From contig CAZMOM010000002.1 in the NCBI GenBank assembly GCA_964568075.1, positions 124,001-188,000 of the forward strand: 64,000 bases of DNA, read 5' to 3'. The DNA comes from MnTg04 sp964568075. Its GTDB lineage: Bacteria > Pseudomonadota > Gammaproteobacteria > Steroidobacterales > MnTg04. Every line of letters begins with the position of its first letter. The stretch's first letter is position 1. The position numbers and the translations under genes are program-made. Positions 1-9,299 of the stretch are shown here, one piece after another. Below the pieces are notes generated by a model. It worked only from the letters and a program-made list of their open reading frames with translations, was not told the origin of the DNA and made no database searches.

Positions 1-57
1 GATCATGCCGTGCTCGATCGCCATTTTACGAATCCATTTGTCCGATTTGATGCTCAT
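1..57 (-). CDS. dcd: dCTP deaminase, N-terminal fragment
   Basis: Only the first 19 codons lie in the window; the gene continues off the left edge. The reading MSIKSDKWIRKMAIEHGMI matches the conserved N-terminus of bacterial dCTP deaminase, which converts dCTP to dUTP for thymidylate synthesis. Its ATG overlaps the last base of the upstream apbC/mrp stop codon (TAATG), so the two genes are translationally coupled. This neighbour pair is common in gammaproteobacteria. Confidence rests on a short but distinctive stretch. Confidence 0.8.
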   Translation of the reverse strand, partial: MSIKSDKWIRKMAIEHGMI

Positions 58-1151
58 TAACGATCCTCAACAGTGATTTTCGGAAACAGATGACTATAGT
101 CCTTGCGGCTTGCAGCAAGATGGACAGTCATCTTCAGCGCAATATCCTGGTAACTTGCCGCCAGCTGGCCTTCAGGATCGGCGATAACCGTCGGCTCACC
201 GCTGTCCATGTGCTGCCGAATGCGGATATCGAGCGGTAGCGACCCGAGTAGCGGCACCGCATATTGACTCGCGATTTCCTGCCCTCCCCCACTGCCAAAT
301 ACGGGTTCTTCATGGCCGCAATTCGAGCAAACGTGGGTACTCATGTTCTCAATAATTCCGAGGACTGGCACCGAAACCTTGGCAAACATTTTCAGGCCCC
401 TGCGGGCGTCAAGCAGGGCTATATCCTGGGGCGTGGTCACGATAATGGCGCCGCTAAGCGGGACGCGTTGCGACAACGTCAACTGCGTATCACCGGTGCC
501 CGGGGGCATATCGACGATCAGGTAGTCCAGTTCACCCCATATGGTGTCCGTAATCAGCTGGGTCAACGCCTGTGTGACCATTGGCCCCCGCCAAACCATC
601 GCTTGTTCCTGATCTACCAGAAAGCCGATTGACATTGCGCTGACCCCATGGGCGCTCAGTGGCTGCATCGTCTTGCCATCTGCGCTGCTCGGCCGTTGCC
701 CGCCCAGACCCAGCATCTGCGGCACACTCGGCCCGTAAATATCGGCATCGAGAATGCCCACCTGCGCGCCCTGGCGGGCCAGCGCCAACGCCAGATTGAC
801 CGCTGTGGTGGACTTGCCGACACCACCTTTTCCCGATGCCACGGCGATCACGTTTTTCACCTTGCCAAGCGGTTTCAAGCTCGCCTGCACGGCGTGGGCC
901 GACACTTGCCAGTCGATATTGATCGCTATCGAATCCAGACTGAGTGCCTTCTTGATAAGCGGAGCCAGCTCTGCCGATATTTTTTCTTTGAGCCGGTCGG
1001 CGGGGAAACCCAGCCTGATATCGAGTTCCATTCCGCCAGACGATTCTTTCAAATCAACAATTTGCGCCACTTCGGCAAGCGGTCTTCCCAGCAGCTTATC
1101 GCCAGAATTCGCCAGTATTTTATCTATCTCTGGAGGGTTGGTTTTCTTCAT
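57..1151 (-). CDS. apbC: Mrp/ApbC P-loop ATPase, iron-sulfur cluster carrier
   Basis: This 364-residue protein is a cytosolic scaffold or carrier of the Mrp/NBP35 family that delivers Fe-S clusters to apo-proteins. An N-terminal MIP18/DUF59-type domain (about residues 15-90) precedes the ATPase domain, which carries the deviant Walker A GKGGVGKST near residue 108. A downstream CSNC pair (in HVCSNCGHEE) is the expected cluster-binding CxxC. Length and domain order are normal for the family. It is cotranscribed with dcd. The start is the ATG preceded by an AGG element. The 210-bp region to its right is shared with the divergent HEAT-kinase gene. Confidence 0.93.
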   Translation of the reverse strand: MKKTNPPEIDKILANSGDKLLGRPLAEVAQIVDLKESSGGMELDIRLGFPADRLKEKISAELAPLIKKALSLDSIAINIDWQVSAHAVQASLKPLGKVKNVIAVASGKGGVGKSTTAVNLALALARQGAQVGILDADIYGPSVPQMLGLGGQRPSSADGKTMQPLSAHGVSAMSIGFLVDQEQAMVWRGPMVTQALTQLITDTIWGELDYLIVDMPPGTGDTQLTLSQRVPLSGAIIVTTPQDIALLDARRGLKMFAKVSVPVLGIIENMSTHVCSNCGHEEPVFGSGGGQEIASQYAVPLLGSLPLDIRIRQHMDSGEPTVIADPEGQLAASYQDIALKMTVHLAASRKDYSHLFPKITVEDR

Positions 1152-1361
1152 TACCTGACCGGAGCTCCTAAAAGTGCATCATTGTAGCCTGTCCCGGCCG
1201 CCCCCTGAACTGTTGCGAGCTGTGATTTGCGTCGCTATTTTGCGGCCGGTGGTATGGCATAATCAGCCAGATGATGGTGCAAACCCCTTGAAAACAGTAG
1301 GGTGTGCTTTGTGGCGGCCGTTGCAGACCAACGGCGGTGCGCCGGCGACCGGGAAAAAGCT

Positions 1362-3743
1362 ATGAAGTTTATTTCGGCTATGAGAGCGGAACGCCTTATG
1401 TCCCAGGTTTTGGAAACCGGAGACATAGAGTCGCCTGCAGCCGTAAAAGCGCTGGACAAGCTTTCGACTCTGGGTGGTAGCGCCGTGCCGCCCCTGCTCG
1501 AAGCCCTGGCCCATGCCGACAAGAAGCAAACGGTGGCCTATGTCGATGTCCTGTCACAGACCCTGACCGACAAGACATTTCCCCTGTATGGGGAGGGTCT
1601 GAAAGAAAACAATCAGCGCGTGGTGGCCGGTATCGCCTGGGCGCTCACCAGCAGCGGCAATTACGACCCGGCACTGCTCCTTGCGTTACTAAAAGACCCG
1701 GATACCAACAAAGCGGCGATTATCGAGGTCCTGAAACACAACAACAAGAAACTGAATGTCTACGAACTCCTGCGCATCGCTTACACGGTAGAACCACATG
1801 AAAAGGCGGCTATTTTTGGCCTGATCGACAGAATCGCCAACGAAGACCAGGTCCCCGATCTGATCGAAAGAATGGAAGGCAAGGATCCGATCGCCAAGAT
1901 GCACATCATCAATATTCTGTGTCGCTTTAACAAACCGGAAGTCAGACGATGCATGGAGACCCAGCTAAAAGACAAAAATAAAATGGTCCGCCAGGCCGCG
2001 TTGATCGCGTTGGGCAAACTCGAAGGCGATATTAACGTGCAGTCCGTGATCGGATTGCTGCGCGACCCGGACCTGGAAGTTCAAAACCGGGCTGTCGACC
2101 TGGTCATCAAAATAAATCACCCGGACACCATCAAGCACCTGATTCATATTCTCAAAGACGAGTCCGAATATATCCGGCGGGCGGCAGTGGAAGTGCTCAA
2201 TGAAGTGGGTGATGCGAAATCGATTAAACACCTGCTGGAAACCATCGCCGACGAGGACTGGTGGGTGCGTTCACGCTCGGCCGACGCATTGGCGAAAATC
2301 GGTGGGCCACGGGTGGTCGATGCTGTCATGGACCTGATCAGCGACGACGACGAGGGGATTCGCCGGGCGGCGATCGAAATTCTTAATGTCACCAGGGATG
2401 AACGCGCCATCGACAAACTAATCACCGCGACCAAAGACAAGGATTGGTGGGTCAGCGAGCGCGCGGTTGACGCATTGGCCGAGATCGGCAGCAAGAAAGC
2501 GACCCCGGCTTTGCTCGCCATGGTGAAAGCCAATCACCGGGCGATGCCGGTCGTAGTCCGCGCCCTGGGTAAGATAGGCGACGCGAAATGCGTTGATGTG
2601 CTGCTGCCCCTGCTGGCTCGGCCGGAAAAAGCGATTCGCCTCGAAGCCATGGCGTCGCTGTCCACCCTGGCCGATGCCAAACGTTCTGATAATATTCATC
2701 AGGCCTTGATGGAACACACGAAGGACAAGGACGATGTAATAGCCCGGGCGGCAAACCGAGCCGCAAAGCAACTCGAACGGCGATTCTCAGACACCGCGAT
2801 ACTTTCCGATGCCCAGATTGATCAGTTTGCGGAATCGGAGCACACGATGCTGATGGACAAGGCCGATATCGCCGAAGTGATCAAGGAAGCCGAAAAGGCC
2901 CAGATACTGGACATCACCAAACTCAAGCCCGGCGACGTAATCGAGGGCCGTTACAAGTTCATTGACCAGATCGGCAAGGGCGCATTCGGGACCGTGTTGC
3001 TTGTCGAGGACAACGTCGTTGAAGAGCGACTGGTTCTGAAGTTCCTTAATCCGAATGTCTCGTCGGATGAGGAAATGTTAAAACGATTCGTGCATGAGCT
3101 GCGGTACTCGAGAAAAATTACCCATAAAAACGTTATCCGCATATATGACTTCCTGCATCTGCAAGGCCTTTACGCGATCTCCATGGAGTATTTCCCGTCG
3201 CATACGCTGGGCGGCGAAGTCGTTGACGAAAAACCGCTGCCCACTGAAAAAGCCGTTGGCTTCGCGTGCGATATTGCCACCGGGATGATGGTCGCGCATA
3301 ACACCGGTATCGTCCATAGAGACCTTAAGCCCGCCAACATTCTGATCAATGACGATGGCCTGCTGAAAATCGTGGATTTCGGCGTCGCCGCGGCACAAAA
3401 AAGTGGCGACACCCAGCTGACCAAGACCGGCTACGTCATCGGGTCGCCAAAGTACATGGCTCCGGAACAGATACTTGGCAAGAAAGTCACCGTTCGAGCT
3501 GACGTTTACAGCCTCGGCGTCATACTTTATGAACTGCTGACCGGCGTCGCACCATACCGCCGGGGCGATCACATGGCGGTCATGTATCAACACGTGCAGG
3601 GCAAGGCGCCGAGCGCAATAGAGGTCAACAAGAAAATTCCGCAGGAACTCAACGATATAGTCTCTAAGGCCATGACCGTAGACCCGGCAGGCAGATACGA
3701 GTCCATGGACGACATGTATCAGGTATTGGAGGCCTTCCTTTGA
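1362..3743 (+). CDS. HEAT-repeat protein fused to a Hanks-type Ser/Thr kinase
   Basis: Predicted 793-residue cytosolic protein. Residues about 20-475 are a solenoid of HEAT/PBS-lyase-like repeats, with recurring units of the form AxxALxxIGxxxAxxxL. Residues about 528-790 form a complete eukaryotic-like kinase: glycine loop GKGAFG, lysine in VLKFL (about K560), HRDLKPAN catalytic loop, DFG and APE. All key residues are present, so it should be active. No membrane segment or PASTA domain is visible. I start it at ATG 1362; an upstream in-frame start at 1302 reads into sequence that does not look coding. Two PilT-type ATPase genes follow on the same strand, which suggests control of pilus retraction, but that link is inference. 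Its substrates are unknown. Confidence 0.85.
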   Translation: MKFISAMRAERLMSQVLETGDIESPAAVKALDKLSTLGGSAVPPLLEALAHADKKQTVAYVDVLSQTLTDKTFPLYGEGLKENNQRVVAGIAWALTSSGNYDPALLLALLKDPDTNKAAIIEVLKHNNKKLNVYELLRIAYTVEPHEKAAIFGLIDRIANEDQVPDLIERMEGKDPIAKMHIINILCRFNKPEVRRCMETQLKDKNKMVRQAALIALGKLEGDINVQSVIGLLRDPDLEVQNRAVDLVIKINHPDTIKHLIHILKDESEYIRRAAVEVLNEVGDAKSIKHLLETIADEDWWVRSRSADALAKIGGPRVVDAVMDLISDDDEGIRRAAIEILNVTRDERAIDKLITATKDKDWWVSERAVDALAEIGSKKATPALLAMVKANHRAMPVVVRALGKIGDAKCVDVLLPLLARPEKAIRLEAMASLSTLADAKRSDNIHQALMEHTKDKDDVIARAANRAAKQLERRFSDTAILSDAQIDQFAESEHTMLMDKADIAEVIKEAEKAQILDITKLKPGDVIEGRYKFIDQIGKGAFGTVLLVEDNVVEERLVLKFLNPNVSSDEEMLKRFVHELRYSRKITHKNVIRIYDFLHLQGLYAISMEYFPSHTLGGEVVDEKPLPTEKAVGFACDIATGMMVAHNTGIVHRDLKPANILINDDGLLKIVDFGVAAAQKSGDTQLTKTGYVIGSPKYMAPEQILGKKVTVRADVYSLGVILYELLTGVAPYRRGDHMAVMYQHVQGKAPSAIEVNKKIPQELNDIVSKAMTVDPAGRYESMDDMYQVLEAFL

Positions 3744-3898
3744 TATCCTAAGCCCTGATATCCATCGGGGTGGATTTGAATAGCATGCACGGTACCGGCG
3801 AATGTCGGCCTTGGACGTTGTTGGAGAATCCGAGTGCAATACCGGCTGCTGGCGGGCAACCAGATAACTGGATGTGGTGATTTGATGGGCAGGCGTTA

Positions 3899-4984
3899 AT
3901 GGCAAGAATCGATGCGTTTTTGAATTTGGGTCTGCAACAGGGATGTTCCGACATCCATCTTGCCGTCGGAGTGCCACCCATGTTGCGGCTTAATGGTGAA
4001 TTGCACCCGATTAGATTCCGGGATCTCGGCGACACCGAGCTACAGGGCTATGTGGATGAAATTCTTACCGAAAATCAACGCGATCGATTCGATCTGGGCG
4101 GTGATCTGGACTTTGCGTATATCTCGGAAGACGGCGGGCGATTCAGGGTAAATATTTACCGAAAAGACACGGGGGTCGGTGCGACATTCCGGCACATTCC
4201 CGATGAGGTTCCCAATCTCGACAAGCTGAATCTGCCTCCGGTCGTCAAGAAGCTCTGCGATTATCACCAGGGCATGGTGCTGGTGACCGGTTCAACCGGA
4301 ACGGGAAAATCCACAACGCTTGCGGCGATGATTGACTATATCAATAGAAATCGTAAGGTGAATATCATCAGCCTGGAAGACCCGATCGAGTTTGTTCATC
4401 AGAGCAAAAACTCACAGATTATTCAGCGCGAACTCGGAACTCATATACAAAGCTTTGCTGATGGCGTGCGCGCGGCCATGCGCGAGGACCCGGATGTCAT
4501 TCTGGTCGGCGAATTGCGTGATGAAGAGACTATTTCAATGGCGATGACGGCGGCTGAAACCGGTCATCTGGTTCTCGGCACCTTACATACCACGGGCGCA
4601 GTAAAGACCATAGACCGCATGATCGACGCCCTTCCAACGGAGCTCAGGGAGCAGACCAAGGCATTTTTGACCCAGGGTCTGAACGCGGTGATTACCCAGG
4701 TTCTGATCAGAACGCCTGACAGCAGGGGGCGTAAGGCCGTTCTTGAGATCATGGTGATGAACCGGGCTATCGCCAAGCTGATTTCGACAGATCAGACCCA
4801 TCTGATACCTTCACAATTGCAGACCGGCAAAGACGTCGGCATGCAAATGCTGGATCAGGCGCTGCTTGACGCAATTGAAGCCAAGGAAATAGATCCGGAT
4901 CACGCCGTCGTTTTTGCGCAGGACAAGGCACTTTTCCGGCGCTACGTTACCGAGGCAGCTCTGATGCCTAAATTCGATACCTGA
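3899..4984 (+). CDS. pilT: PilT-family type IV pilus retraction ATPase (first copy)
   Basis: This 361-residue member of the PilT/PilU secretion-ATPase family would power pilus retraction at the inner-membrane base. The N-terminal domain has the typical SDIHL segment. Walker A is GSTGTGKST (residues 131-139), the Asp box is SLEDPIEF, Walker B lies in REDPDVILVGELRDEET, and a TLHTTGA His-box follows. The C-terminal AIRNLIRE signature of classical PilT is replaced here by AIAKLIST, so orthology to PilT rather than PilU is uncertain. It lies 155 bp after the kinase gene and 14 bp before a second copy. Confidence 0.85.
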   Translation: MARIDAFLNLGLQQGCSDIHLAVGVPPMLRLNGELHPIRFRDLGDTELQGYVDEILTENQRDRFDLGGDLDFAYISEDGGRFRVNIYRKDTGVGATFRHIPDEVPNLDKLNLPPVVKKLCDYHQGMVLVTGSTGTGKSTTLAAMIDYINRNRKVNIISLEDPIEFVHQSKNSQIIQRELGTHIQSFADGVRAAMREDPDVILVGELRDEETISMAMTAAETGHLVLGTLHTTGAVKTIDRMIDALPTELREQTKAFLTQGLNAVITQVLIRTPDSRGRKAVLEIMVMNRAIAKLISTDQTHLIPSQLQTGKDVGMQMLDQALLDAIEAKEIDPDHAVVFAQDKALFRRYVTEAALMPKFDT

Positions 4985-4998
4985 AACGGAGATTATCA

Positions 4999-6075
4999 GT
5001 GAGCCTGATCGAAGAACTGCTAAAAGAGACCGTGGAAAAAAACGGATCCGATCTGCACTTCGTTGCGGGCGACCCGCCCCGCTTCAGGCAATACGGCGAC
5101 CTTGAAAAACTGCGTCCCGAGCCCCTGAGCCAGGAAGTCGCCGAAACCGAGTTGGCAAAGATAATGACCCATAAGGCGCAGAAAGAACTGGACAGCCGGG
5201 ACGGTGCCGATTTCGCATTTACGCTCGGTGACGTCGCGAGGTTTCGAGTCAACGTATTCCGCCACCTGGGTGGCCTGGGAGGTGTTTTCCGGACAATTCC
5301 CAGCAAGACCCTGACCCTGGTGGATCTGGGCATGCCGGCGGTGGTGAACGATCTTTGCAAAACAACGAGCGGCATGATCCTGGTCACTGGAAAAACCGGT
5401 TCGGGAAAATCTACGACGCTGGCGGCGATGATCGATGCGATCAACAAGCGAGTCAAAGGACACATAATTACCATTGAAGATCCGATCGAATTCATTCACA
5501 AACGGGTAAATTGCCTGATCAGTCAGCGCGAAATCGGCGCACATACCAGCGGTTTTGCCTCTGCATTGCAGTCCGCCCTGCGTGAAGATCCCGACGTCGT
5601 TCTGGTCGGTGAATTGCGCGACCTGGAAACGATGAGTATCGCTGTTACCGCGGCGGAAATGGGTATCCTGGTCATGGGCACGCTGCATACCAACGGTGCG
5701 GCTGCGACTGTTGACCGGATGGTGCATACATTTCCGGCTGACAAACAAGGTCCCGTGAGAACCATGCTTTCAACATCGCTGCGGGGCGTGATATCTCAGC
5801 AACTGGTAAAAAGAAAGGACAAACCCGGTCGTGCTGCCGCGCTGGATATCCTGATCAACAACGCCGCGATCGCCAATCTGATTCGTCAGGGAAAGCTGGA
5901 CCAGCTGGAAAACACGATGGCGAGCAGCGCAGGTGCGGGCATGTGCACGATGGATAGTTCGCTGTTGACGCTTTACAACAAGGGCACCATTTCGGGCGAA
6001 GAGGCCTATATGAATTCGATGGACAAGAAGAAATTTGCACAGATCAGGGAACTTGAAACGCCCGGAAGCGCTTAA
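4999..6075 (+). CDS. pilU: PilT/PilU-family pilus retraction ATPase (second copy)
   Basis: This 358-residue paralogue of the preceding gene probably works with it as an accessory retraction ATPase, as PilU does with PilT. Walker A is GKTGSGKST (from residue 131), the Asp box is TIEDPIEF, Walker B lies in REDPDVVLVGELRDLET, and there is a GTLHTNGA His-box. The start is GTG, 14 bp after the upstream stop and behind a CGGAG element. A pilT-pilU pair is usual in gammaproteobacteria, but a kinase gene in front is not. The symbol is assigned by position and is tentative. Confidence 0.8.
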   Translation: MSLIEELLKETVEKNGSDLHFVAGDPPRFRQYGDLEKLRPEPLSQEVAETELAKIMTHKAQKELDSRDGADFAFTLGDVARFRVNVFRHLGGLGGVFRTIPSKTLTLVDLGMPAVVNDLCKTTSGMILVTGKTGSGKSTTLAAMIDAINKRVKGHIITIEDPIEFIHKRVNCLISQREIGAHTSGFASALQSALREDPDVVLVGELRDLETMSIAVTAAEMGILVMGTLHTNGAAATVDRMVHTFPADKQGPVRTMLSTSLRGVISQQLVKRKDKPGRAAALDILINNAAIANLIRQGKLDQLENTMASSAGAGMCTMDSSLLTLYNKGTISGEEAYMNSMDKKKFAQIRELETPGSA

Positions 6076-6140
6076 CCCTTGTGGCATAATTCCGCCACCT
6101 CAATTGTTTGGCTAAACGGACGCACCAGGCGCTAAATCAA

Positions 6141-8147
6141 ATGAAAAACCAACAACGCCAGATCCTGGTGAGCAGCGCCCTGCCTTATGCAAACGGTGCG
6201 CTGCATCTCGGCCACATGCTCGAATACGTGCAGGCCGATATCTGGGTTCGATTTCAGAAATTGAGGGGAAACAATTGCCTGTTCGTCTCTGCCAGCGATG
6301 CACATGGCACGCCTATTATGCTGACGGCCGAGCAGGAAGGAATCACCCCGGAAAAACTGGTAACCCGGGTTGCGAAAAGTAACCGACATGATTTCGCTGA
6401 TTTCCGGATAGAGTTTGACAATTTTCACAGCACCCATTCGGACGAAAACCGCGAACTGGTCGAGAGCATTTTTACCAGGTTGGACAAGAACGGCCATATC
6501 GTCAGAAAAAAAATCCGCCAGGCCTATGACGAAAAACGTCATATGTTTCTGCCCGACCGTTATGTCCGCGGCGAATGCCCGAGGTGTGGCGCTACGGATC
6601 AGTACGGAGACAGCTGCGAGGTTTGTGGCGCCACTTACTCTCCATCCGAGCTGCTCAATCCGATTTCCGTCCTGTCAGACAGTCTACCGGTGGAAAAAGA
6701 GTCTGAGCATCTTTTTTTCCGGCTATCTGATTTTGAATCGATGTTGCACGACTGGGTGCGCAGTGGACAATTGCACGCCAGTATCGTCAACAAGCTGACC
6801 GAGTGGTTTGAAGCGGGCCTCAGAGACTGGGATATTTCCCGTGACGCCCCTTATTTCGGGTTCGAAATACCCGGGGAAAAAGACAAGTACTTTTATGTCT
6901 GGCTGGACGCGCCGATCGGGTACATGGCCAGCTTCCTCCATCTTTGCCGCAGAAAGGGAATCGATTTTGACAGTTACTGGAGGCCCGGCGGCGATACCGA
7001 GCTCTATCACTTCATCGGCAAGGACATCATCTATTTTCATGCACTGTTTTGGCCGGCGGTTCTAAGTGGCTCGGGATACCGGATACCGAGCTCTGTACTC
7101 GCGCATGGATTTCTGACCATCAACGGTTCGAAAATGTCCAAATCACGGGGAACGTTTATCACCGCGCGGACCTATCTGGATCATCTGAGCCCCGAGTACC
7201 TGCGTTATTATTTCGCCGCAAAACTTGGCCCCGGCATCGATGATCTCGATCTGAACCTCGACGATTTTCGGCGGCGGGTGAACAGCGATATCGTGGGTAA
7301 GCTGGTCAATATTGCCAGCCGCTGCGCCGGTTTTATTCAAAAAATTGCAGATGGCAAGCTGGCAGATACGCTGCCGGATAGCGGCCTGTTTAAGAAATTC
7401 GCGGCGCAAGCCGACAGCATTGCCGACGCATACGAAAATCGCGAGTTCGCGCGAGCGATGAGACAGATCATGGCGCTTGCGGACGAGGCCAACCGGTATA
7501 TCGATAATCAAAAACCCTGGGTCCTGGCCGGAGAGGATGGCAACCAGGAGCTGGTTCGGGGCATCTGCACACAAGGACTGAACCATTTCAGACAATTGTG
7601 TATTTATCTCAAACCGGTCATACCGTCACTGGTAGCTGATGCTGAAAAATTCCTTTGCTCCGGAGAGCTCAAATGGAGCGACCTGGATAAAGAACAATTG
7701 AGCAACGGCATCGAGAAATTTACTCCTCTGGCGAAAAGAGTGGAACCGGCGGCGGTCGAAAAAATGCTCGATGCGGCACGCGGTGAACTGGCGCCATCGG
7801 AAAAACCAAAAAAGCAGGACAATATGATTACCATTGATGAATTCAAAAAAATTGAATTGCGGGTCGCCCGAATAGCGAATGCCGAAACGATCGAGGGAGC
7901 CGACAAACTTCTCCGGCTGACGCTCGACATCGGCGCTGAGACCCGACAGGTTATTGCCGGTATCAAGAGCGCGTATGACCCAAAAAGCCTGATCGACCGT
8001 CTCACCATCATGGTCGTCAACCTTGAACCTCGAAAAATGCGTTTCGGTATTTCGGAGGGGATGGTTCTGGCGGCTAGCGATGACGAGGGCGGACCCTATT
8101 TGCTGGCCCCGGACAGTGGCGCGCGACCGGGAATGAGAGTCAGCTAA
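6141..8147 (+). CDS. metG: Methionyl-tRNA synthetase with C-terminal tRNA-binding domain
   Basis: This cytosolic class I synthetase charges tRNA-Met. The HIGH-type motif is HLGH in PYANGALHLGH near the N-terminus. The zinc knuckles are CPRC and CEVC near residue 150, and the KMSKS loop is intact. The last 110 residues form a Trbp111/EMAP-II-like domain, starting ITIDEFKKIELRVARI, that promotes dimerisation. The length (668 aa) is typical of the long MetRS form. I use ATG 6141; an in-frame TTG at 6108 would add eleven residues not usual at this N-terminus. Confidence 0.97.
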   Translation: MKNQQRQILVSSALPYANGALHLGHMLEYVQADIWVRFQKLRGNNCLFVSASDAHGTPIMLTAEQEGITPEKLVTRVAKSNRHDFADFRIEFDNFHSTHSDENRELVESIFTRLDKNGHIVRKKIRQAYDEKRHMFLPDRYVRGECPRCGATDQYGDSCEVCGATYSPSELLNPISVLSDSLPVEKESEHLFFRLSDFESMLHDWVRSGQLHASIVNKLTEWFEAGLRDWDISRDAPYFGFEIPGEKDKYFYVWLDAPIGYMASFLHLCRRKGIDFDSYWRPGGDTELYHFIGKDIIYFHALFWPAVLSGSGYRIPSSVLAHGFLTINGSKMSKSRGTFITARTYLDHLSPEYLRYYFAAKLGPGIDDLDLNLDDFRRRVNSDIVGKLVNIASRCAGFIQKIADGKLADTLPDSGLFKKFAAQADSIADAYENREFARAMRQIMALADEANRYIDNQKPWVLAGEDGNQELVRGICTQGLNHFRQLCIYLKPVIPSLVADAEKFLCSGELKWSDLDKEQLSNGIEKFTPLAKRVEPAAVEKMLDAARGELAPSEKPKKQDNMITIDEFKKIELRVARIANAETIEGADKLLRLTLDIGAETRQVIAGIKSAYDPKSLIDRLTIMVVNLEPRKMRFGISEGMVLAASDDEGGPYLLAPDSGARPGMRVS

Positions 8148-8161
8148 GCCCGGTCAGATCA

Positions 8162-8743
8162 ATGAGCGAACTCGGTCTAATTATCATCAGTACCGTGCTG
8201 GTCAATAACTTTGTCCTGGTAAAATTTCTGGGACTCTGCCCGTTTATGGGTGTTTCACGCAAGCTCGATGGCGCGGTCGGAATGGGTCTGGCGACGGCTT
8301 TCGTTCTCACCCTCTCTTCGGCCGCCAGTTATTTGTTGCATCATTTTTTGCTTGAGCCGCTTAACCTGACTTATCTGCGCACGATAACTTTTATCCTGGT
8401 AATCGCGGCCATGGTGCAGTTCACCGAAATGCTGGTGCGGCGCTCAAGCCCCCTGCTTTATCAGATACTCGGAATTTATTTACCGCTGATCACGACCAAT
8501 TGCGCTGTGCTTGGCGTTGCCTTGCTTAATGTCCAGGAGTCACATGGTTTCGTCGAGTCGCTCGTCTATGGCTTCGGCGCCTCGCTCGGTTTTTTCATGG
8601 TGCTGATTTTTTTCGCTGCAATTCGCGAACGCATTGCATTGGCCGACATTCCGCAGCCATTTCGCGGCGCGTCGATCGCGTTGATTACCGCGGGCATAAT
8701 GGCGCTGGCTTTCATGGGCTTTACGGGACTCGTAAAGGCATAG
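8162..8743 (+). CDS. rsxA: Rnf/Rsx electron transport complex subunit A
   Basis: This 193-residue protein has six predicted membrane segments and the conserved NNFVLVKFLGLCPFMGVS motif near the N-terminus, with the cysteine that helps hold the intramembrane Fe-S centre. With RsxE it forms the membrane core of the Rnf complex, which couples ferredoxin/NADH electron transfer to ion transport or supplies reductant, for example to SoxR. It is the first gene of the six-gene rsxABCDGE operon and lies 14 bp after metG. Confidence 0.96.
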   Translation: MSELGLIIISTVLVNNFVLVKFLGLCPFMGVSRKLDGAVGMGLATAFVLTLSSAASYLLHHFLLEPLNLTYLRTITFILVIAAMVQFTEMLVRRSSPLLYQILGIYLPLITTNCAVLGVALLNVQESHGFVESLVYGFGASLGFFMVLIFFAAIRERIALADIPQPFRGASIALITAGIMALAFMGFTGLVKA

Positions 8744-8745
8744 TC

Positions 8746-9294
8746 GTGACGGCCGTAATCGCAATCGGGTTGCTCGCGCTGGCTTTGGGTCTGGCCCTGG
8801 GGTTCGCCTCCGATCGATTTCGTATCAAGCAGGACCCGGTCGTAGACCAGATCAACAACCTGCTTCCGCAAACACAATGCGGCCAATGCAACTACCCTGG
8901 TTGCAAGCCTTATGCCGAGGCCATCGCCAGTGGCGAAGCAGACATTAATCACTGCCCGCCCGGTGGCGAAGCAACGATTAAGGCGCTGGCAGACTTGCTC
9001 GGACGGGACGCCCTATCGCTGGACCCGGAATACGGCGAGGAAAAACCCTTGTCGGTTGCGGTCATCGATGAAGATATCTGTATCGGTTGCACGATCTGTA
9101 TTCAAGCCTGTCCGGTGGATGCGATTCTGGGCGCGACGAAAATGATGCATACGGTTATCTCGGCAGAATGCACTGGCTGTGAATTATGCGTGGAGCCCTG
9201 CCCGGTCGATTGTATTGATATGATTGTCCCTCAACAGCAACTCGCCGACTGGAAATGGCCCGCACCAGGCTGGGAAATGAGAAAGGCGAGCTAA
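8746..9294 (+). CDS. rsxB: Rnf/Rsx complex iron-sulfur subunit B
   Basis: This 182-residue subunit has one N-terminal membrane anchor. A four-cysteine cluster domain follows (CGQCNYPGCKPYAEAI with the later C of NHCPPGG), then two [4Fe-4S] ferredoxin motifs, CIGCTICIQACP and CTGCELCVEPCP. It relays electrons between RsxC and the membrane subunits. The start is GTG, two bases after the rsxA stop. The next start, rsxC, is only 5 bp past its end. Confidence 0.95.
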   Translation: MTAVIAIGLLALALGLALGFASDRFRIKQDPVVDQINNLLPQTQCGQCNYPGCKPYAEAIASGEADINHCPPGGEATIKALADLLGRDALSLDPEYGEEKPLSVAVIDEDICIGCTICIQACPVDAILGATKMMHTVISAECTGCELCVEPCPVDCIDMIVPQQQLADWKWPAPGWEMRKAS

Positions 9295-9299
9295 CGCAT

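Noticed and set aside
1227..1263. Promoter TTGCGT ... CATAAT before the HEAT-kinase gene
   Set aside because: The spacing is about 25 bp, too long for a sigma-70 promoter.
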